Below, one piece after another: positions 54,050-62,877 of a stretch of 64,000 nucleotides of DNA; within the stretch, counting starts at the first letter, position 1; each line of letters starts with the position of its first letter. The position numbers and the translations under genes are program-made. Under the pieces are notes generated by a model, which was given only the letters and a program-made list of their open reading frames with translations, was not told the origin of the DNA and searched no databases. The DNA comes from an uncultured Bacteroidales bacterium (GTDB lineage: Bacteria > Bacteroidota > Bacteroidia > Bacteroidales > SZUA-534), in contig CADASL010000003.1 in assembly GCA_902790595.1 (NCBI GenBank), positions 1-64,000 on the forward strand. The letters run 5' to 3'.

Positions 54050-56896
54050 TTATCTCTCGTGTAATTCTTTCTCAGTGAAATCCTCAGGAAGCATAATGAT
54101 TGTTATGCAGTTGTTGGCTTTCAGAACCACATCCTTCACATAGTTGCGGATATCGTCCGACGAGAGTTTCTCAAGAATTGAAACAAACTCAGTTTGTCCG
54201 TCAATGTCCCATTCAATCTTGTCCTCCATCAGGCCGGCCCAATAGCCGTTTTGGCGCTGATTGTTGTCGTATTGTTTCTGCTGGAACAGTTTGAAGCTTG
54301 TCAGTTCCTCGCTGGTCACGCCGTTGGCGGCAATGTCGTCGATGCTCTGGCGAACCAACATAACCACTGAGTCGCATTTTGCAGGTGTGAACGGGCAGTA
54401 GATTTCAACTGAAAGGCCGTCCTTAACACCGCGTCCCAATGCGGCTGAAGCCGATACTGAGTAGGCAAAACCTTTCTCCTCGCGGATTGTTTTGGTGTAG
54501 CGCTGGCGCAGAATAGAACCGTAAGCCGAAGCCGTAACAGCCTCTTTTAAGTTATATTGATGAGCGCCGTGCCAGAATTGGTAGAACCAAGCCTGCGGAG
54601 TCTCCATCTGGCGCACAAAGCGGTTTTCGGTCGAGCCTTGATGATAGGTCTCGATTTGCTCAGTGGCACGCGGCTCACGTTTCTTCACGCCTGGCAGCGA
54701 TGCGATATACTGCTCAACATACAGCCGCAGCGAATCGGTGTTGAACGCTCCGGTGAAGATGAAATCGAAATCGCCGGCCGATTTGAAGCGCTCGCTGTAG
54801 ATGCGGCGAACATCCTCATATTTAACCTTGTCAAGGTCCTCAAGCTTGATGTCCATCTGACGCGGATTGTGGTCGTAGATGGTGGCGTTGATTGAGTCGT
54901 TGAAAGCGTTCATCGGTTCTTTGGCGGCATTTTCGAGCGATGTGCGCAAACGTGCTATGCAGCTGTTGAAGCCGTCAACATCGTTGGCAGGCTCCTGGAA
55001 CCGCATATAGATGAGTTCGAACAGTGTGCGCAGGTCTTTCGGAGTCGAACTACCCGACAAATACTCCTGATAAGTGCTCAGTTGCGGACGCAGCCCCACT
55101 TGCTTTCCGGCAAGTTTCTTCTGAAGTTCGGTTGTGGTGAAGTTGCCCAAACCTGTGCTCGAAATCACGCTGTTGAATGTCTTGATTGTCGGAAGCATAG
55201 CCGGGTCGGTGATGGTTGCGTTGCCACCCCAGCTGAGGCCTAACAAACGTACCTCGGTGTTGCTGAAATCGGTCTGTTTGAAGAAGACGCGAGCGCCGTT
55301 TGAGAGTGTCCAGACGGTGTAACCGAAGTCTGAAGGCTGCTCCTTGGTGATTTTGCCTTTCTTGGGCAGCTGTGCAATCAGCGGCTCGTCTTTCACATTG
55401 TCAACATACGGCTCCAACTCTGCCTTGCGGGCATCGGTGATAATCTTTTTCATATCGTCAACGGCAGGCAGTTCAAGACCTTCCTTGTCGGGATACATTG
55501 CCAAAAAGACAAAGTTTGTATCGATTGACGCAGCGGCTTGAGCCATCAGTTGCGAGCAGATCTCGACAGGAATCTGCTGGTCGAACGTTTTATAAAGTTC
55601 ATATTCGGTTGCAATGCCCGGATAAGGTTTGTTGCTCAGGAAGTGGCGAACGGCCTTGTTCACATAGTAGCTGCTGTATTGTTTGTCGCGGTTGTCGTAG
55701 CTGCGCTCAACCGAGCTCAAAATCTCCTGACGGGCGCGGAAAGCCTCAGTTCCGGTGATACCGAAACGGCGGGCGCGCTCAATCTCCTGCATAAGCAGAG
55801 CCACAGCCTCCTTGTCGCGTCCCTCTTTGGGGATTACGCCGCCAACAAAGCAGTCTTCGGTCTTGGCTAACAGATAGTTGTCGAAATAGCACTCGGCCAC
55901 GGCAAACGGGCAGTCATCTTTCCGCGCAAGCTCGGAAAGACGGGCATTGAGCGATATTTCAATGATGTTGCGCACAAACGACAGCATATAAGTTGTTGTT
56001 GTGTTGGCCATTTCGTATGGGATAGCCGGTGTTTTGTAAACCACTTCAATAATGGTGCGCTGCATCTCCTTGTCCTTGTCAATCACGTAGATTGGCTCAG
56101 GCGTTGCGGGAACGTCAAAGCGCTTGAATTCTGCCGGATTCTCTGGCATCTCAACATCGCCGAACAGTTTTTGTATGCGTTTCTCGATGTCTTTCGCATC
56201 AATATCGCCAACCACAATAATTCCCTGAAGGTCAGGGCGGTACCATTTCTCATAGTAGTCGCGCAAGGTTTGCGGTGCGAAGTTGTCAACCACGCTCATC
56301 AAACCAATCGGCATACGCTTGCCGTAGCGCGAGTTGGGGTAGAGAGTCTCAAGGTTGCGGTTCAGAATTCGCATCTGAGCGCTGGTGCGCATACGCCATT
56401 CCTCGTGAATCACGCCGCGCTCCTTCTCAATCTCGTCAGGCAGCAGCAGCAAACCATCCGACCAGTCGCGCAAGATGAGCAGGCACGAGTCGATGTTGCC
56501 GTCAGTAACCGGCACATCGTCAATATTATACACTGTCTCGTCGGTGCTGGTATAGGCGTTCAGGTTATTGCCGAACTTAACACCAATGCTCTCGCAGTAT
56601 TTTACAATCGAGTCACCAGGGAAGTGCTTGGTGCCGTTAAAGCACATATGCTCAAGGAAGTGGGCCAGACCGCGCTGCTCCTCCTCTTCCTGAACCGAAC
56701 CAACGCGCTGAGCGATGTAGAAATAGACGCGGTTACGCGGTTCCTCGTTGTGACGAACGTAATAAGTAAGCCCGTTGGGCAGTTTACCAAAAACAACCGC
56801 CGTATCGAGCGGAAGCTGTGGCATTTGTTGTGCCTCCATCTGCGAAGGAATCAACATACTTGCGGTAATGGCCGCAACCAAAGAGAGTTTTTTCAT
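54050..56896 (-). CDS. M16 family zinc peptidase (PqqL-like)
   Basis: A 948-residue exported metallopeptidase. Signal peptide 1-22 ends in MEAQ. The inverted zinc motif HFLEH (79-83) is followed by the third-ligand region EKERGVIHEEWR (157-168). A second, inactive M16 half follows (from about residue 500: FGYTVWTLSNGARVFFKQTDFSN), as in PqqL and pitrilysin-type enzymes, together forming a closed chamber that degrades peptides. Bacteroidota secrete several of these; a role in protein or peptide-nutrient turnover at the periplasm is likely but not shown. Monocistronic, ended by a strong terminator. Confidence 0.93.
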   Translation of the reverse strand: MKKLSLVAAITASMLIPSQMEAQQMPQLPLDTAVVFGKLPNGLTYYVRHNEEPRNRVYFYIAQRVGSVQEEEEQRGLAHFLEHMCFNGTKHFPGDSIVKYCESIGVKFGNNLNAYTSTDETVYNIDDVPVTDGNIDSCLLILRDWSDGLLLLPDEIEKERGVIHEEWRMRTSAQMRILNRNLETLYPNSRYGKRMPIGLMSVVDNFAPQTLRDYYEKWYRPDLQGIIVVGDIDAKDIEKRIQKLFGDVEMPENPAEFKRFDVPATPEPIYVIDKDKEMQRTIIEVVYKTPAIPYEMANTTTTYMLSFVRNIIEISLNARLSELARKDDCPFAVAECYFDNYLLAKTEDCFVGGVIPKEGRDKEAVALLMQEIERARRFGITGTEAFRARQEILSSVERSYDNRDKQYSSYYVNKAVRHFLSNKPYPGIATEYELYKTFDQQIPVEICSQLMAQAAASIDTNFVFLAMYPDKEGLELPAVDDMKKIITDARKAELEPYVDNVKDEPLIAQLPKKGKITKEQPSDFGYTVWTLSNGARVFFKQTDFSNTEVRLLGLSWGGNATITDPAMLPTIKTFNSVISSTGLGNFTTTELQKKLAGKQVGLRPQLSTYQEYLSGSSTPKDLRTLFELIYMRFQEPANDVDGFNSCIARLRTSLENAAKEPMNAFNDSINATIYDHNPRQMDIKLEDLDKVKYEDVRRIYSERFKSAGDFDFIFTGAFNTDSLRLYVEQYIASLPGVKKREPRATEQIETYHQGSTENRFVRQMETPQAWFYQFWHGAHQYNLKEAVTASAYGSILRQRYTKTIREEKGFAYSVSASAALGRGVKDGLSVEIYCPFTPAKCDSVVMLVRQSIDDIAANGVTSEELTSFKLFQQKQYDNNQRQNGYWAGLMEDKIEWDIDGQTEFVSILEKLSSDDIRNYVKDVVLKANNCITIIMLPEDFTEKELHER

Positions 56897-57113
56897 ACAC
56901 TACAAAGTATTAGTTGTGAAATTTAAAGCCGTGAAACTACTCATTTCTACGGAATTGTTCAAAAAAAAAAATCGATAACCGGAAAAACGGCAAGGAGACG
57001 CCCCGTGGAGCATCTCCGAAACCGTAATATCGCGTTTGTGCTATAGATTTGATTGCAAGCACTTTGCAAAGATTATATTATTGATGTTGTTAGTTTCACC
57101 AATGGCTCCCGAA

Positions 57114-58004
57114 TCAGAACGAGAACGACAGACCTGCCGAGAACGGATACAGCTCCGGACCCTTGCCGTCCTTGAAGAGCGGTGTCAGATTGGCCGAGAC
57201 ATAAACTCCCAGACCGTCGTAGCCAGCGCGGGCAAATACGTCACAGCTGAAGGTGTTGATGTGCAGGTCCGATTTGTTCTTGATTTTGCGGCCTTTGTCG
57301 GTCACCATTTTTGTTGATGAGCCGATGCGCAGATTTCCCTCAACGCCCACCATTGCATAGAAATTACCCCAATTGTGCGACTGCCATTCAAGTGCTACCG
57401 GCAACGCCAGGTTAACCACTCTCAACTTGCTTTTCTCGTACACATAATTAGTTGTATCATACTGGTATTCAAGTTGGTATTGACCTTTATTCAGAACAAT
57501 ATTCTTTGCTGACAACGAGTATAAATCCCATTTTACACCCAAGCCGCTGCACAGTCCGAACCGGCTGTTGCCAAGGCGTGCGCCGGCATCAACTAAGTAG
57601 AAGTCGAGGTGAATCGCGCGATTTCCGTTCAAATCGAGGAAGGAAGCGGAGTCGGCAATTGTTGTTGAGAACTTGTCAGACCCGTATCCGGCGATACCGA
57701 TATTGAAACTCTCAATGTGCGAATGGTAGTGATTTGACCATTTTTTAGTCCAATTCGCATCGTCTGTTGTTTCGTTATTTTCCTCAAAGTCATAGTCTTC
57801 AAAACGGTCTCTGATGAAGTGAATGTCGTTGCCGTCGAAAATAACCTCACGCTTGCCGAAGCGGAAATGCGCCGCAGAATCAGGTTTCGAACTAGTGATA
57901 GTTGTTTCAAAATTTGCGCCAAACCCACCTTCGGCAGCGGCTGTCATTGGCAGAGCGGCCAATGCCGATGCGCAAAAAACTGATAAATTCAAAAGTGTCT
58001 TCAT
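57114..58004 (-). CDS. Outer-membrane beta-barrel protein
   Basis: A 296-residue outer-membrane protein. Signal peptide (MKTLLNLSVFCASALAALPMTAAA) is followed by alternating amphipathic strands: GFGANFETTITSS, LRVVNLALPVALEWQS, NFYAMVGVEGNLRIGSS, GLGVYVSANLTPLF and the terminal strand FSAGLSFSF ending in Phe, the outer-membrane targeting mark. This is the PF13568/OmpW-like small-barrel layout. An acidic stretch (RDRFEDYDFEENNETTDD) forms a surface or periplasmic loop. The ATG at 58004 is preferred over a TTG at 58025. Divergent from the queuosine operon. Confidence 0.8.
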   Translation of the reverse strand: MKTLLNLSVFCASALAALPMTAAAEGGFGANFETTITSSKPDSAAHFRFGKREVIFDGNDIHFIRDRFEDYDFEENNETTDDANWTKKWSNHYHSHIESFNIGIAGYGSDKFSTTIADSASFLDLNGNRAIHLDFYLVDAGARLGNSRFGLCSGLGVKWDLYSLSAKNIVLNKGQYQLEYQYDTTNYVYEKSKLRVVNLALPVALEWQSHNWGNFYAMVGVEGNLRIGSSTKMVTDKGRKIKNKSDLHINTFSCDVFARAGYDGLGVYVSANLTPLFKDGKGPELYPFSAGLSFSF

Positions 58005-58144
58005 AATTTCTCTTTTTAGTTTCAAACAGATTGACGTGTTGTCTTATTGTTTCACACACCCTAATAGACGCTCGAAAAACAAAAACGTAACAGCGTGCGG
58101 GAAATTTTTTGAAAGTTTTTTCGGAAAGACACCGTGCTGAAATA

Positions 58145-58186
58145 TGCGAATAGTATGTAATGCGCGAAAAATTACTTGTATTCGCA
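58145..58186. repeat. Two-tier hairpin between the barrel gene and queF
   Basis: TGCGAATA (58145-58152) pairs with TATTCGCA (58179-58186), enclosing a second stem GTAAT (58157-58161)/ATTAC (58171-58175) and an internal loop. It lies in the 315-bp divergent gap, upstream of the queF promoter. No gene seen there. Confidence 0.6.
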
Positions 58187-58243
58187 GGTTTTTAAAGCCG
58201 TAAACACAAGATAATTAATAGATTAGCACCGCCACCAAAGCGT

Positions 58244-58272
58244 TTTGTTTTCACAATAAATTCCTATCTTTG
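58244..58272 (+). promoter_or_regulatory. Promoter of the queuosine operon
   Basis: TTTG at 58244-58247 and TATCTTTG at 58265-58272, spaced 17 bp. Predicted transcription start is near 58279, giving a leader of about 41 bases. Confidence 0.7.
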
Positions 58273-58282
58273 TGGCCGATTT

Positions 58283-58316
58283 AGAGCTTTCAGTTTTTCC
58301 TCTTATAACTAAAAAC
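58283..58316 (+). promoter_or_regulatory. Possible preQ1-I-like pseudoknot in the queF leader
   Basis: AGAG (58283-58286) can pair with CTCT (58300-58303), and GTTTTT in the loop (58293-58298) with AAAAAC (58311-58316), which lies 4 bases from the queF ATG. That is a small H-type pseudoknot of preQ1-I size in the right place, with a C directly before the closing strand. The stem is only 4 bp and conserved positions are not all met, so this is tentative. Confidence 0.35.
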
Positions 58317-58319
58317 ATT

Positions 58320-58793
58320 ATGTCGAGAACACGAGAAGAAATAGCGGGTGTAACCCTTTTGGGCGAAAAAAAGACAGAATACCCAACCAACTACGCGCCG
58401 CAAATGCTTGAGACGTTCGTCAACAAGCACCCCGAGAACGATTATCTGGTAACGCTGAACTGCCCCGAGTTCACAACACTCTGCCCTGTAACCGGGCAGC
58501 CCGACTTCGCGCACATCTACATCAACTACATTCCCAACGAGCGGATGGTCGAGAGTAAGTCACTGAAACTCTATCTGTTCAGCTTCCGCAACCACGGCGA
58601 TTTCCACGAGGACTGCATCAACATTATAATGAAAGACCTTGTGGCGCTGATGCAGCCGCGATACCTTGAGGTTTACGGCATTTTCACACCGCGCGGCGGA
58701 ATATCAATCTACCCATTCGCCAACTACGCTGACGATGCTCATCAAGCACTGAAGCAGGAGCGTTTGCTGGCACAGATGAATCGTACATTTTAA
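58320..58793 (+). CDS. queF: NADPH-dependent preQ0 reductase (7-cyano-7-deazaguanine reductase)
   Basis: Reduces the nitrile of preQ0 to the aminomethyl group of preQ1, the last free-base step before insertion into tRNA. The 157-residue single-domain (YkvM-type) enzyme has the catalytic [10 protein letters not shown] (Cys55, Asp62), the family motif ESKSLKLY (78-85) and FHED (95-98). The ATG at 58320 is chosen because the promoter -7 box overlaps the more upstream in-frame start. It leads the que operon; queC begins 12 bp after the stop. Confidence 0.95.
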   Translation: MSRTREEIAGVTLLGEKKTEYPTNYAPQMLETFVNKHPENDYLVTLNCPEFTTLCPVTGQPDFAHIYINYIPNERMVESKSLKLYLFSFRNHGDFHEDCINIIMKDLVALMQPRYLEVYGIFTPRGGISIYPFANYADDAHQALKQERLLAQMNRTF

Positions 58794-58805
58794 ACCGCCA
58801 TTGCT

Positions 58806-59498
58806 ATGAAAGACAGCCTTCTGATACTGTCCGGCGGAATGGACAGCACAACGTTACTATATGAGTATCAAAACGATATAGCGCTTGCAGTATCGTTCGA
58901 CTATGGCAGCAACCATAATGCCGATGAGATTCCGTTTGCCGAATATCACTGCAAAAAGCTGGGAATCAAGCACACAACCGTGCGGCTCGATTTCTTCAAG
59001 CAGTATTTCCGCAGTTCGCTGCTCGAAGGGGCCGACGCCATTCCCGAAGGCTCGTATGCCGACGAGAATATGAAATCGACGGTGGTGCCGTTCCGCAACG
59101 GAATTATGCTTGCTGTGGCTGCTGGAATGGCCGAGACCGCTGGCCTGAAGCACGTGATGATGGCCAACCACAGCGGCGACCACGCCATCTACCCCGACTG
59201 CCGCCCCGAGTTTGCCACAGCTATGAGCCGCGCCATCGAGGCCGGAACCTACGAGGGCATCACGCTGCTCACGCCCTACACCAACATCTCGAAGGCCGAC
59301 ATCGCCCGAAAGGGAAAACAATTGGGCGTCGATTACTCGAAAACGTGGAGCTGCTACAAGGGCGGCAAGGTGCACTGCGGCCGCTGCGCCACCTGCATCG
59401 AGCGCAAGGAGGCTCTGCGGCTGGCGGGGATTGAGGATACAACGGAGTATGAGGACAACGGACATCAGACTACAGACAACGGACTATCTAATGCCTAG
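58806..59498 (+). CDS. queC: 7-cyano-7-deazaguanine synthase
   Basis: Converts 7-carboxy-7-deazaguanine to preQ0 with ATP and ammonia. The 230-residue protein has the PP-loop LSGGMDSTT (8-16), NHSGDHAIYPDCRPEF, and the zinc-binding cluster CYKGGKVHCGRCATCIER near 190-207. After the usual end (LAGIEDTTEY) a tail of about 15 residues (ENGHQTTDNGLSNA-like) runs into CCTAATGCCTA repeats and is probably not functional. Followed by an 80-bp G-free spacer before queD. Confidence 0.95.
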   Translation: MKDSLLILSGGMDSTTLLYEYQNDIALAVSFDYGSNHNADEIPFAEYHCKKLGIKHTTVRLDFFKQYFRSSLLEGADAIPEGSYADENMKSTVVPFRNGIMLAVAAGMAETAGLKHVMMANHSGDHAIYPDCRPEFATAMSRAIEAGTYEGITLLTPYTNISKADIARKGKQLGVDYSKTWSCYKGGKVHCGRCATCIERKEALRLAGIEDTTEYEDNGHQTTDNGLSNA

Positions 59499-59578
59499 TG
59501 CCTAATGCCTAACCACCAACACCTAATACCCAACACCTAACACCACTTATAACTAATAAACTTAAAACTTACCACCCA

Positions 59579-59914
59579 ATGTTCTACGTTTCGAAACGAC
59601 TTGAAATCTCATCGGCTCACAAATTGAGTCTGCCATATCAGAGCAAGTGCACGAGTCTGCACGGCCACAACTGGATTGTAACCGTTTACTGCAAGGCCGA
59701 GAAGCTGAACGCCGACGGTATGGTTGTCGATTTTTCGCGCATCAAAAGCGTGATTGTTGACCAACTCGACCACAAGGTAATTAACGACGTTTTGGGCGAC
59801 ATCAACCCGACGGCCGAGAATCTGGCCTATTGGATTTGTCAGCAGATTGAGAACTGCTACAAGGTAACCGTACAGGAAACCGAAGGGAACATTGCCATCT
59901 ATGAGAAGGATTAA
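59579..59914 (+). CDS. queD: 6-carboxy-5,6,7,8-tetrahydropterin synthase
   Basis: Turns dihydroneopterin triphosphate into carboxy-tetrahydropterin, the second queuosine step after GTP cyclohydrolase. The 111-residue PTPS-fold enzyme has zinc ligands His14, His28 and His30 (SSAHKL, SLHGHNW), catalytic Cys24, DHK near 64-66, and the C-terminal Glu of QETEGN. The start lies in a 73-base stretch with no G. The queE gene begins inside its last codons. Confidence 0.94.
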   Translation: MFYVSKRLEISSAHKLSLPYQSKCTSLHGHNWIVTVYCKAEKLNADGMVVDFSRIKSVIVDQLDHKVINDVLGDINPTAENLAYWICQQIENCYKVTVQETEGNIAIYEKD

Positions 59915-60452
59915 TGAGATATTCGAGAGCCTTCAGGGTGAGGGATTCCACACTGGCACGTCGGCTGTTTTTGTGCGCTTCTCGGGCTGCAACCTTGCGT
60001 GCCCCTTCTGCGACACCGACCACCGCCCCACCGCCGAAATGACCGACGAGCAGATTGCCGCCGCCGTGGCGCAATTTGCACCCCAACTGGTGGTGCTCAC
60101 CGGTGGCGAGCCTGGTCTGCAAGTGTCGGAACGGCTGGTTGATTTGCTGCACGCCGATGGCCGAAAGGTTGCCATCGAGACCAACGGCACCTGCCAATTA
60201 CCGGCCGGCATTGATTGGATAACAGTCTCACCCAAAGAGGGCAGCACGCCCGTGCTCACCGCCGCTAACGAGGTGAAAGTGGTTTTTCAGGCTGACATCG
60301 ACGTTGAGAAATGGCACAACCAAATATCGGCCGGCCACTATTTTCTGCAACCCTGCTCGTGCAAGAATACGAGTGAAACGGTCGCCTACATTATGGCGCA
60401 TCCGCATTGGCGGCTATCGCTGCAGACGCATAAGTATTTGGGAATCAGATAG
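59901..60452 (+). CDS. queE: 7-carboxy-7-deazaguanine synthase
   Basis: Radical SAM enzyme that rearranges carboxy-tetrahydropterin to CDG, the ring-contracting step. The 183-residue protein starts INEIFESLQGEG and binds its cluster with CNLACPFC (Cys30, Cys34, Cys37), followed by LTGGEPGLQ and the SPK segment. The queD stop overlaps its start by 14 bp, so it is translationally coupled; I chose the ATG at 59901, not the TTG 9 bp upstream. It closes the run queF-queC-queD-queE; GTP cyclohydrolase, Tgt, QueA and QueG are not here. Confidence 0.95.
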   Translation: MRRINEIFESLQGEGFHTGTSAVFVRFSGCNLACPFCDTDHRPTAEMTDEQIAAAVAQFAPQLVVLTGGEPGLQVSERLVDLLHADGRKVAIETNGTCQLPAGIDWITVSPKEGSTPVLTAANEVKVVFQADIDVEKWHNQISAGHYFLQPCSCKNTSETVAYIMAHPHWRLSLQTHKYLGIR

Positions 60453-60488
60453 AGATGTCTGCAATCAGAAATGTTTTTAGTACGAGCG

Positions 60489-62066
60489 CTACTCGGACAC
60501 GCGTTTCTTAGCAATGCGGTAACGCTTATTGCGAAGGCTGTCTTTCCCAAGATTAAACATTGCGCACAGTTCGTGGTCCTGCTTTTTCAAAAAGTCGCTG
60601 GCAATCAGAAACAATTTTTGTTGAGCGTTCAGAGCGGTGTAATCTGTATCGAGCGAGAGAATAAACTCGGGGCCTATTGTTGAAACGAAATCGAACAGAC
60701 AAAGCAAATCATAATCACCCCAGTTGATAGGCGACTCACAGCGTTCAAGCTGGTCGTAAAGGTTATGGCCGTGCTGAAGGTTGTTTTGGATTTTTGCCTT
60801 CAGCTTGTCGTTTTTGTCTTTCAACGCAGCAACCTCGGCGGTTTTGCTTTTTTGCAGTGTAGCAATGCGGTTATCGAGTTGAACCACAGCATTTTTCTCC
60901 TTCTCATAATCGAGCTCGGCTTTCATTCGCTTGTTTTCGGTTCGGCGCACGCGGATGCGGTGAAGAAATACCAGCACCACAATGAGCAAAACTGCCGCCA
61001 TTGCGGTTATAACTATATGGCTACGCACTTTCTGCCGATAAAGATTCAGGTCGTATTTGCGCCCTAATTCATCGGCTTTGCTTTGAAGACGCTTTTCATA
61101 GTATCGTACCATAGCTTCTGACTTTTCTTTTTGAGCATTGCGGTATCCTTCGAAATCGTGGTTCTGAGATTCGTATTCAAGCTTGGCATCAAGAACACCG
61201 ATTTTAAATTCATCCCACGGCATTCGCATTACTTCGTCCCACAAATTTTTGGCCATATGAGCTCTGTTCGTAGCCATATATATGTCTGACAGCAATTTAT
61301 AAGCCTGAGGAAGGGGCTCAAGCTCAATGGATTTTTTAAGATACTCTACGGCTTTTCTACTGTCAGATTCAGAATATGCACTGCCCAAACCATAGTACAT
61401 ATATGCTTGATAATAAGGTTCGAGCAGACCTGCAAATTTTTCACATTCGTGAATGCACCACGCCGCACTGTCTTTTTGTCCGCTGCGGTCGTAACCCACC
61501 GACAGATTAAGCAGTGCATATGCCTCGAATTTTTTATTGCTTATACCTTTTGCGCAATCATATTCCTTGCGTGCATATAAGAGCGATAAAGGTACTTCAT
61601 CTGAATCGCCGTAAAAAACGGACAATCCGGCATAAATGCGTTTTATTAATTTTTTGTTTTTGATTTTATCTATAAGACTCTCTGCATTTTTCAAATCATT
61701 AAGAACGGTTTCGCTATTATCGGCAAAAAACAGCAACGCGCGTATGTAGTAGGCAGCAGCAAGATGTTCCTTGTCATTGGAATGCTGATAATAATCCAAA
61801 CTTATATTTATCAAAGAATCATTTCGCCGCATTCCTTCGCATCGGTATTGGATTTCAGCTTTCAACAAGTTGTAAAAAGCCGTAAGTCGCATCGTGTTAA
61901 TGTTTTCAATATCAATTTCATTAAGCAGTTTTTCGGCTGATGCGTAATCGAAATCGTATGATAAGGATTCTGCCTGTTCAAGTTTCTGCCAAGTCACATT
62001 GTTGTGTCCGCAAGAAACTAACAACAGCAGCAATGCTACAACTGCCAATTTTAAAATTTTCTCCAT
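60489..62066 (-). CDS. TPR-membrane-HTH transcription regulator
   Basis: A 525-residue one-component regulator. A lipobox-like N-terminus (LLLLLVSC, Cys19) leads into TPR-like helix pairs (about 35-310) in the periplasm, then one TM helix (about 350-371, SHIVITAMAAVLLIVVLVFL), a cytoplasmic coiled coil (RTENKRMKAELDYEKEKNAVVQLDNRIATLQKSK) and a C-terminal helix-turn-helix (LNAQQKLFLIASDFLKKQDHELCAMFNLGKDSLRNKRYRIAKK). Such proteins sense an envelope cue and act on DNA without a separate kinase. A lipid anchor plus a TM helix is an odd topology; the first Cys may be only part of the signal peptide. Targets unknown. Convergent with queE. Confidence 0.75.
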   Translation of the reverse strand: MEKILKLAVVALLLLLVSCGHNNVTWQKLEQAESLSYDFDYASAEKLLNEIDIENINTMRLTAFYNLLKAEIQYRCEGMRRNDSLINISLDYYQHSNDKEHLAAAYYIRALLFFADNSETVLNDLKNAESLIDKIKNKKLIKRIYAGLSVFYGDSDEVPLSLLYARKEYDCAKGISNKKFEAYALLNLSVGYDRSGQKDSAAWCIHECEKFAGLLEPYYQAYMYYGLGSAYSESDSRKAVEYLKKSIELEPLPQAYKLLSDIYMATNRAHMAKNLWDEVMRMPWDEFKIGVLDAKLEYESQNHDFEGYRNAQKEKSEAMVRYYEKRLQSKADELGRKYDLNLYRQKVRSHIVITAMAAVLLIVVLVFLHRIRVRRTENKRMKAELDYEKEKNAVVQLDNRIATLQKSKTAEVAALKDKNDKLKAKIQNNLQHGHNLYDQLERCESPINWGDYDLLCLFDFVSTIGPEFILSLDTDYTALNAQQKLFLIASDFLKKQDHELCAMFNLGKDSLRNKRYRIAKKRVSE

Positions 62067-62294
62067 TTACCGTTGTTTTGTGTAGCAAATTAAACAAAAA
62101 ACAACGTCGAAAAAGGCGGTTTTTATGGCAAAAAACTCGGTTTTTCCAATAAAAACGAATCAATTCGGAGGTGAAGCAAAATGTTAAATATTTGATTTTC
62201 TGCAAAATCACTGTTTTGAGGTGATACGCCACGTTTGCATATAATTTTTTTCGGTTTGAAATTTGGCTCAGTCAAAACAAAAAAACAATTCAAT

Positions 62295-62672
62295 ATGGGT
62301 AAGAAAAAATTTTTAGCAATTGGAATTCTGATGCTGACAGGAGTGGCTGTTGAAGCACAAAACGGTGGCGAGGCTGTTGCCATATGGAATCCTACACTTC
62401 CAATAAGAAATTCACAAGCACATAAAGTGCAAAATGCTATTCGTACTACCACCTCCTACAACTCCGCCTCAACCGCGTTGACAGTTAAGTTCCCTGCAAC
62501 AGGCGGCGGAAAAGTTGAAATCTACCGTAATGGAGCTAAAGTGGTAAGCGCAAATGCAGCGGCAGGCGCAACGCTTTGCTATACGCTGCGAAACTACGGC
62601 CGAGGCAACTACACAGTGATAGTAAGTAGCAGGAATACTGTTGTTTACTGTAGAAGTATGAATGTGAAATGA
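62295..62672 (+). CDS. Small exported beta-sandwich protein (DUF3244-like)
   Basis: A 125-residue secreted protein. Signal peptide ends in VEAQ (1-20). The mature part looks like the small Ig-like DUF3244 or T9SS-tail fold: LTVKFPATGGGKVEIYRNGAKVVSANAAAGATLCYTLRNYGRGNYTVIVSSRNTVV. The ATG at 62295 is chosen over a TTG 60 bp upstream. A further small reading frame begins in its stop codon (ATGA at 62669). Confidence 0.65.
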   Translation: MGKKKFLAIGILMLTGVAVEAQNGGEAVAIWNPTLPIRNSQAHKVQNAIRTTTSYNSASTALTVKFPATGGGKVEIYRNGAKVVSANAAAGATLCYTLRNYGRGNYTVIVSSRNTVVYCRSMNVK

Positions 62673-62773
62673 TAAATCAGAAAGGAGGAAAACTAAAGAA
62701 AATAGGATATATATTCGCTATGCTTATCAAGGATAACAACAGCAAGACTGTTTCTGTGCGGTTTCAGCCTTAA
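62669..62773 (+). CDS. Possible 34-residue peptide overlapping the previous gene
   Basis: An ATG inside the stop codon of the 62295 gene opens a frame (MINQKGGKLKKIGYIFAML... VSVRFQP) ending at 62773. The ATGA overlap allows coupled translation and the basic-hydrophobic start could be a short signal, but there is no homology to support it. Confidence 0.2.
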   Translation: MINQKGGKLKKIGYIFAMLIKDNNSKTVSVRFQP

Positions 62774-62796
62774 CGCCAAACCTCACAAATAAAAAA

Positions 62797-62836
62797 CTCA
62801 CCCCAAAGGATGTGCTAGAAAAGCCTTCAAGGTGAG
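62797..62836 (+). terminator. Two-part hairpin, possible terminator
   Basis: CTCACC (62797-62802) pairs with GGTGAG (62831-62836) and inner AAGG with CCTT, around a 14-base loop. It lacks a T-run but separates the small secreted gene from the next lipoprotein. Confidence 0.5.
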
Positions 62837-62877
62837 ACAATTATAAAATAATACAATTGATAATAATATTACGTAAA

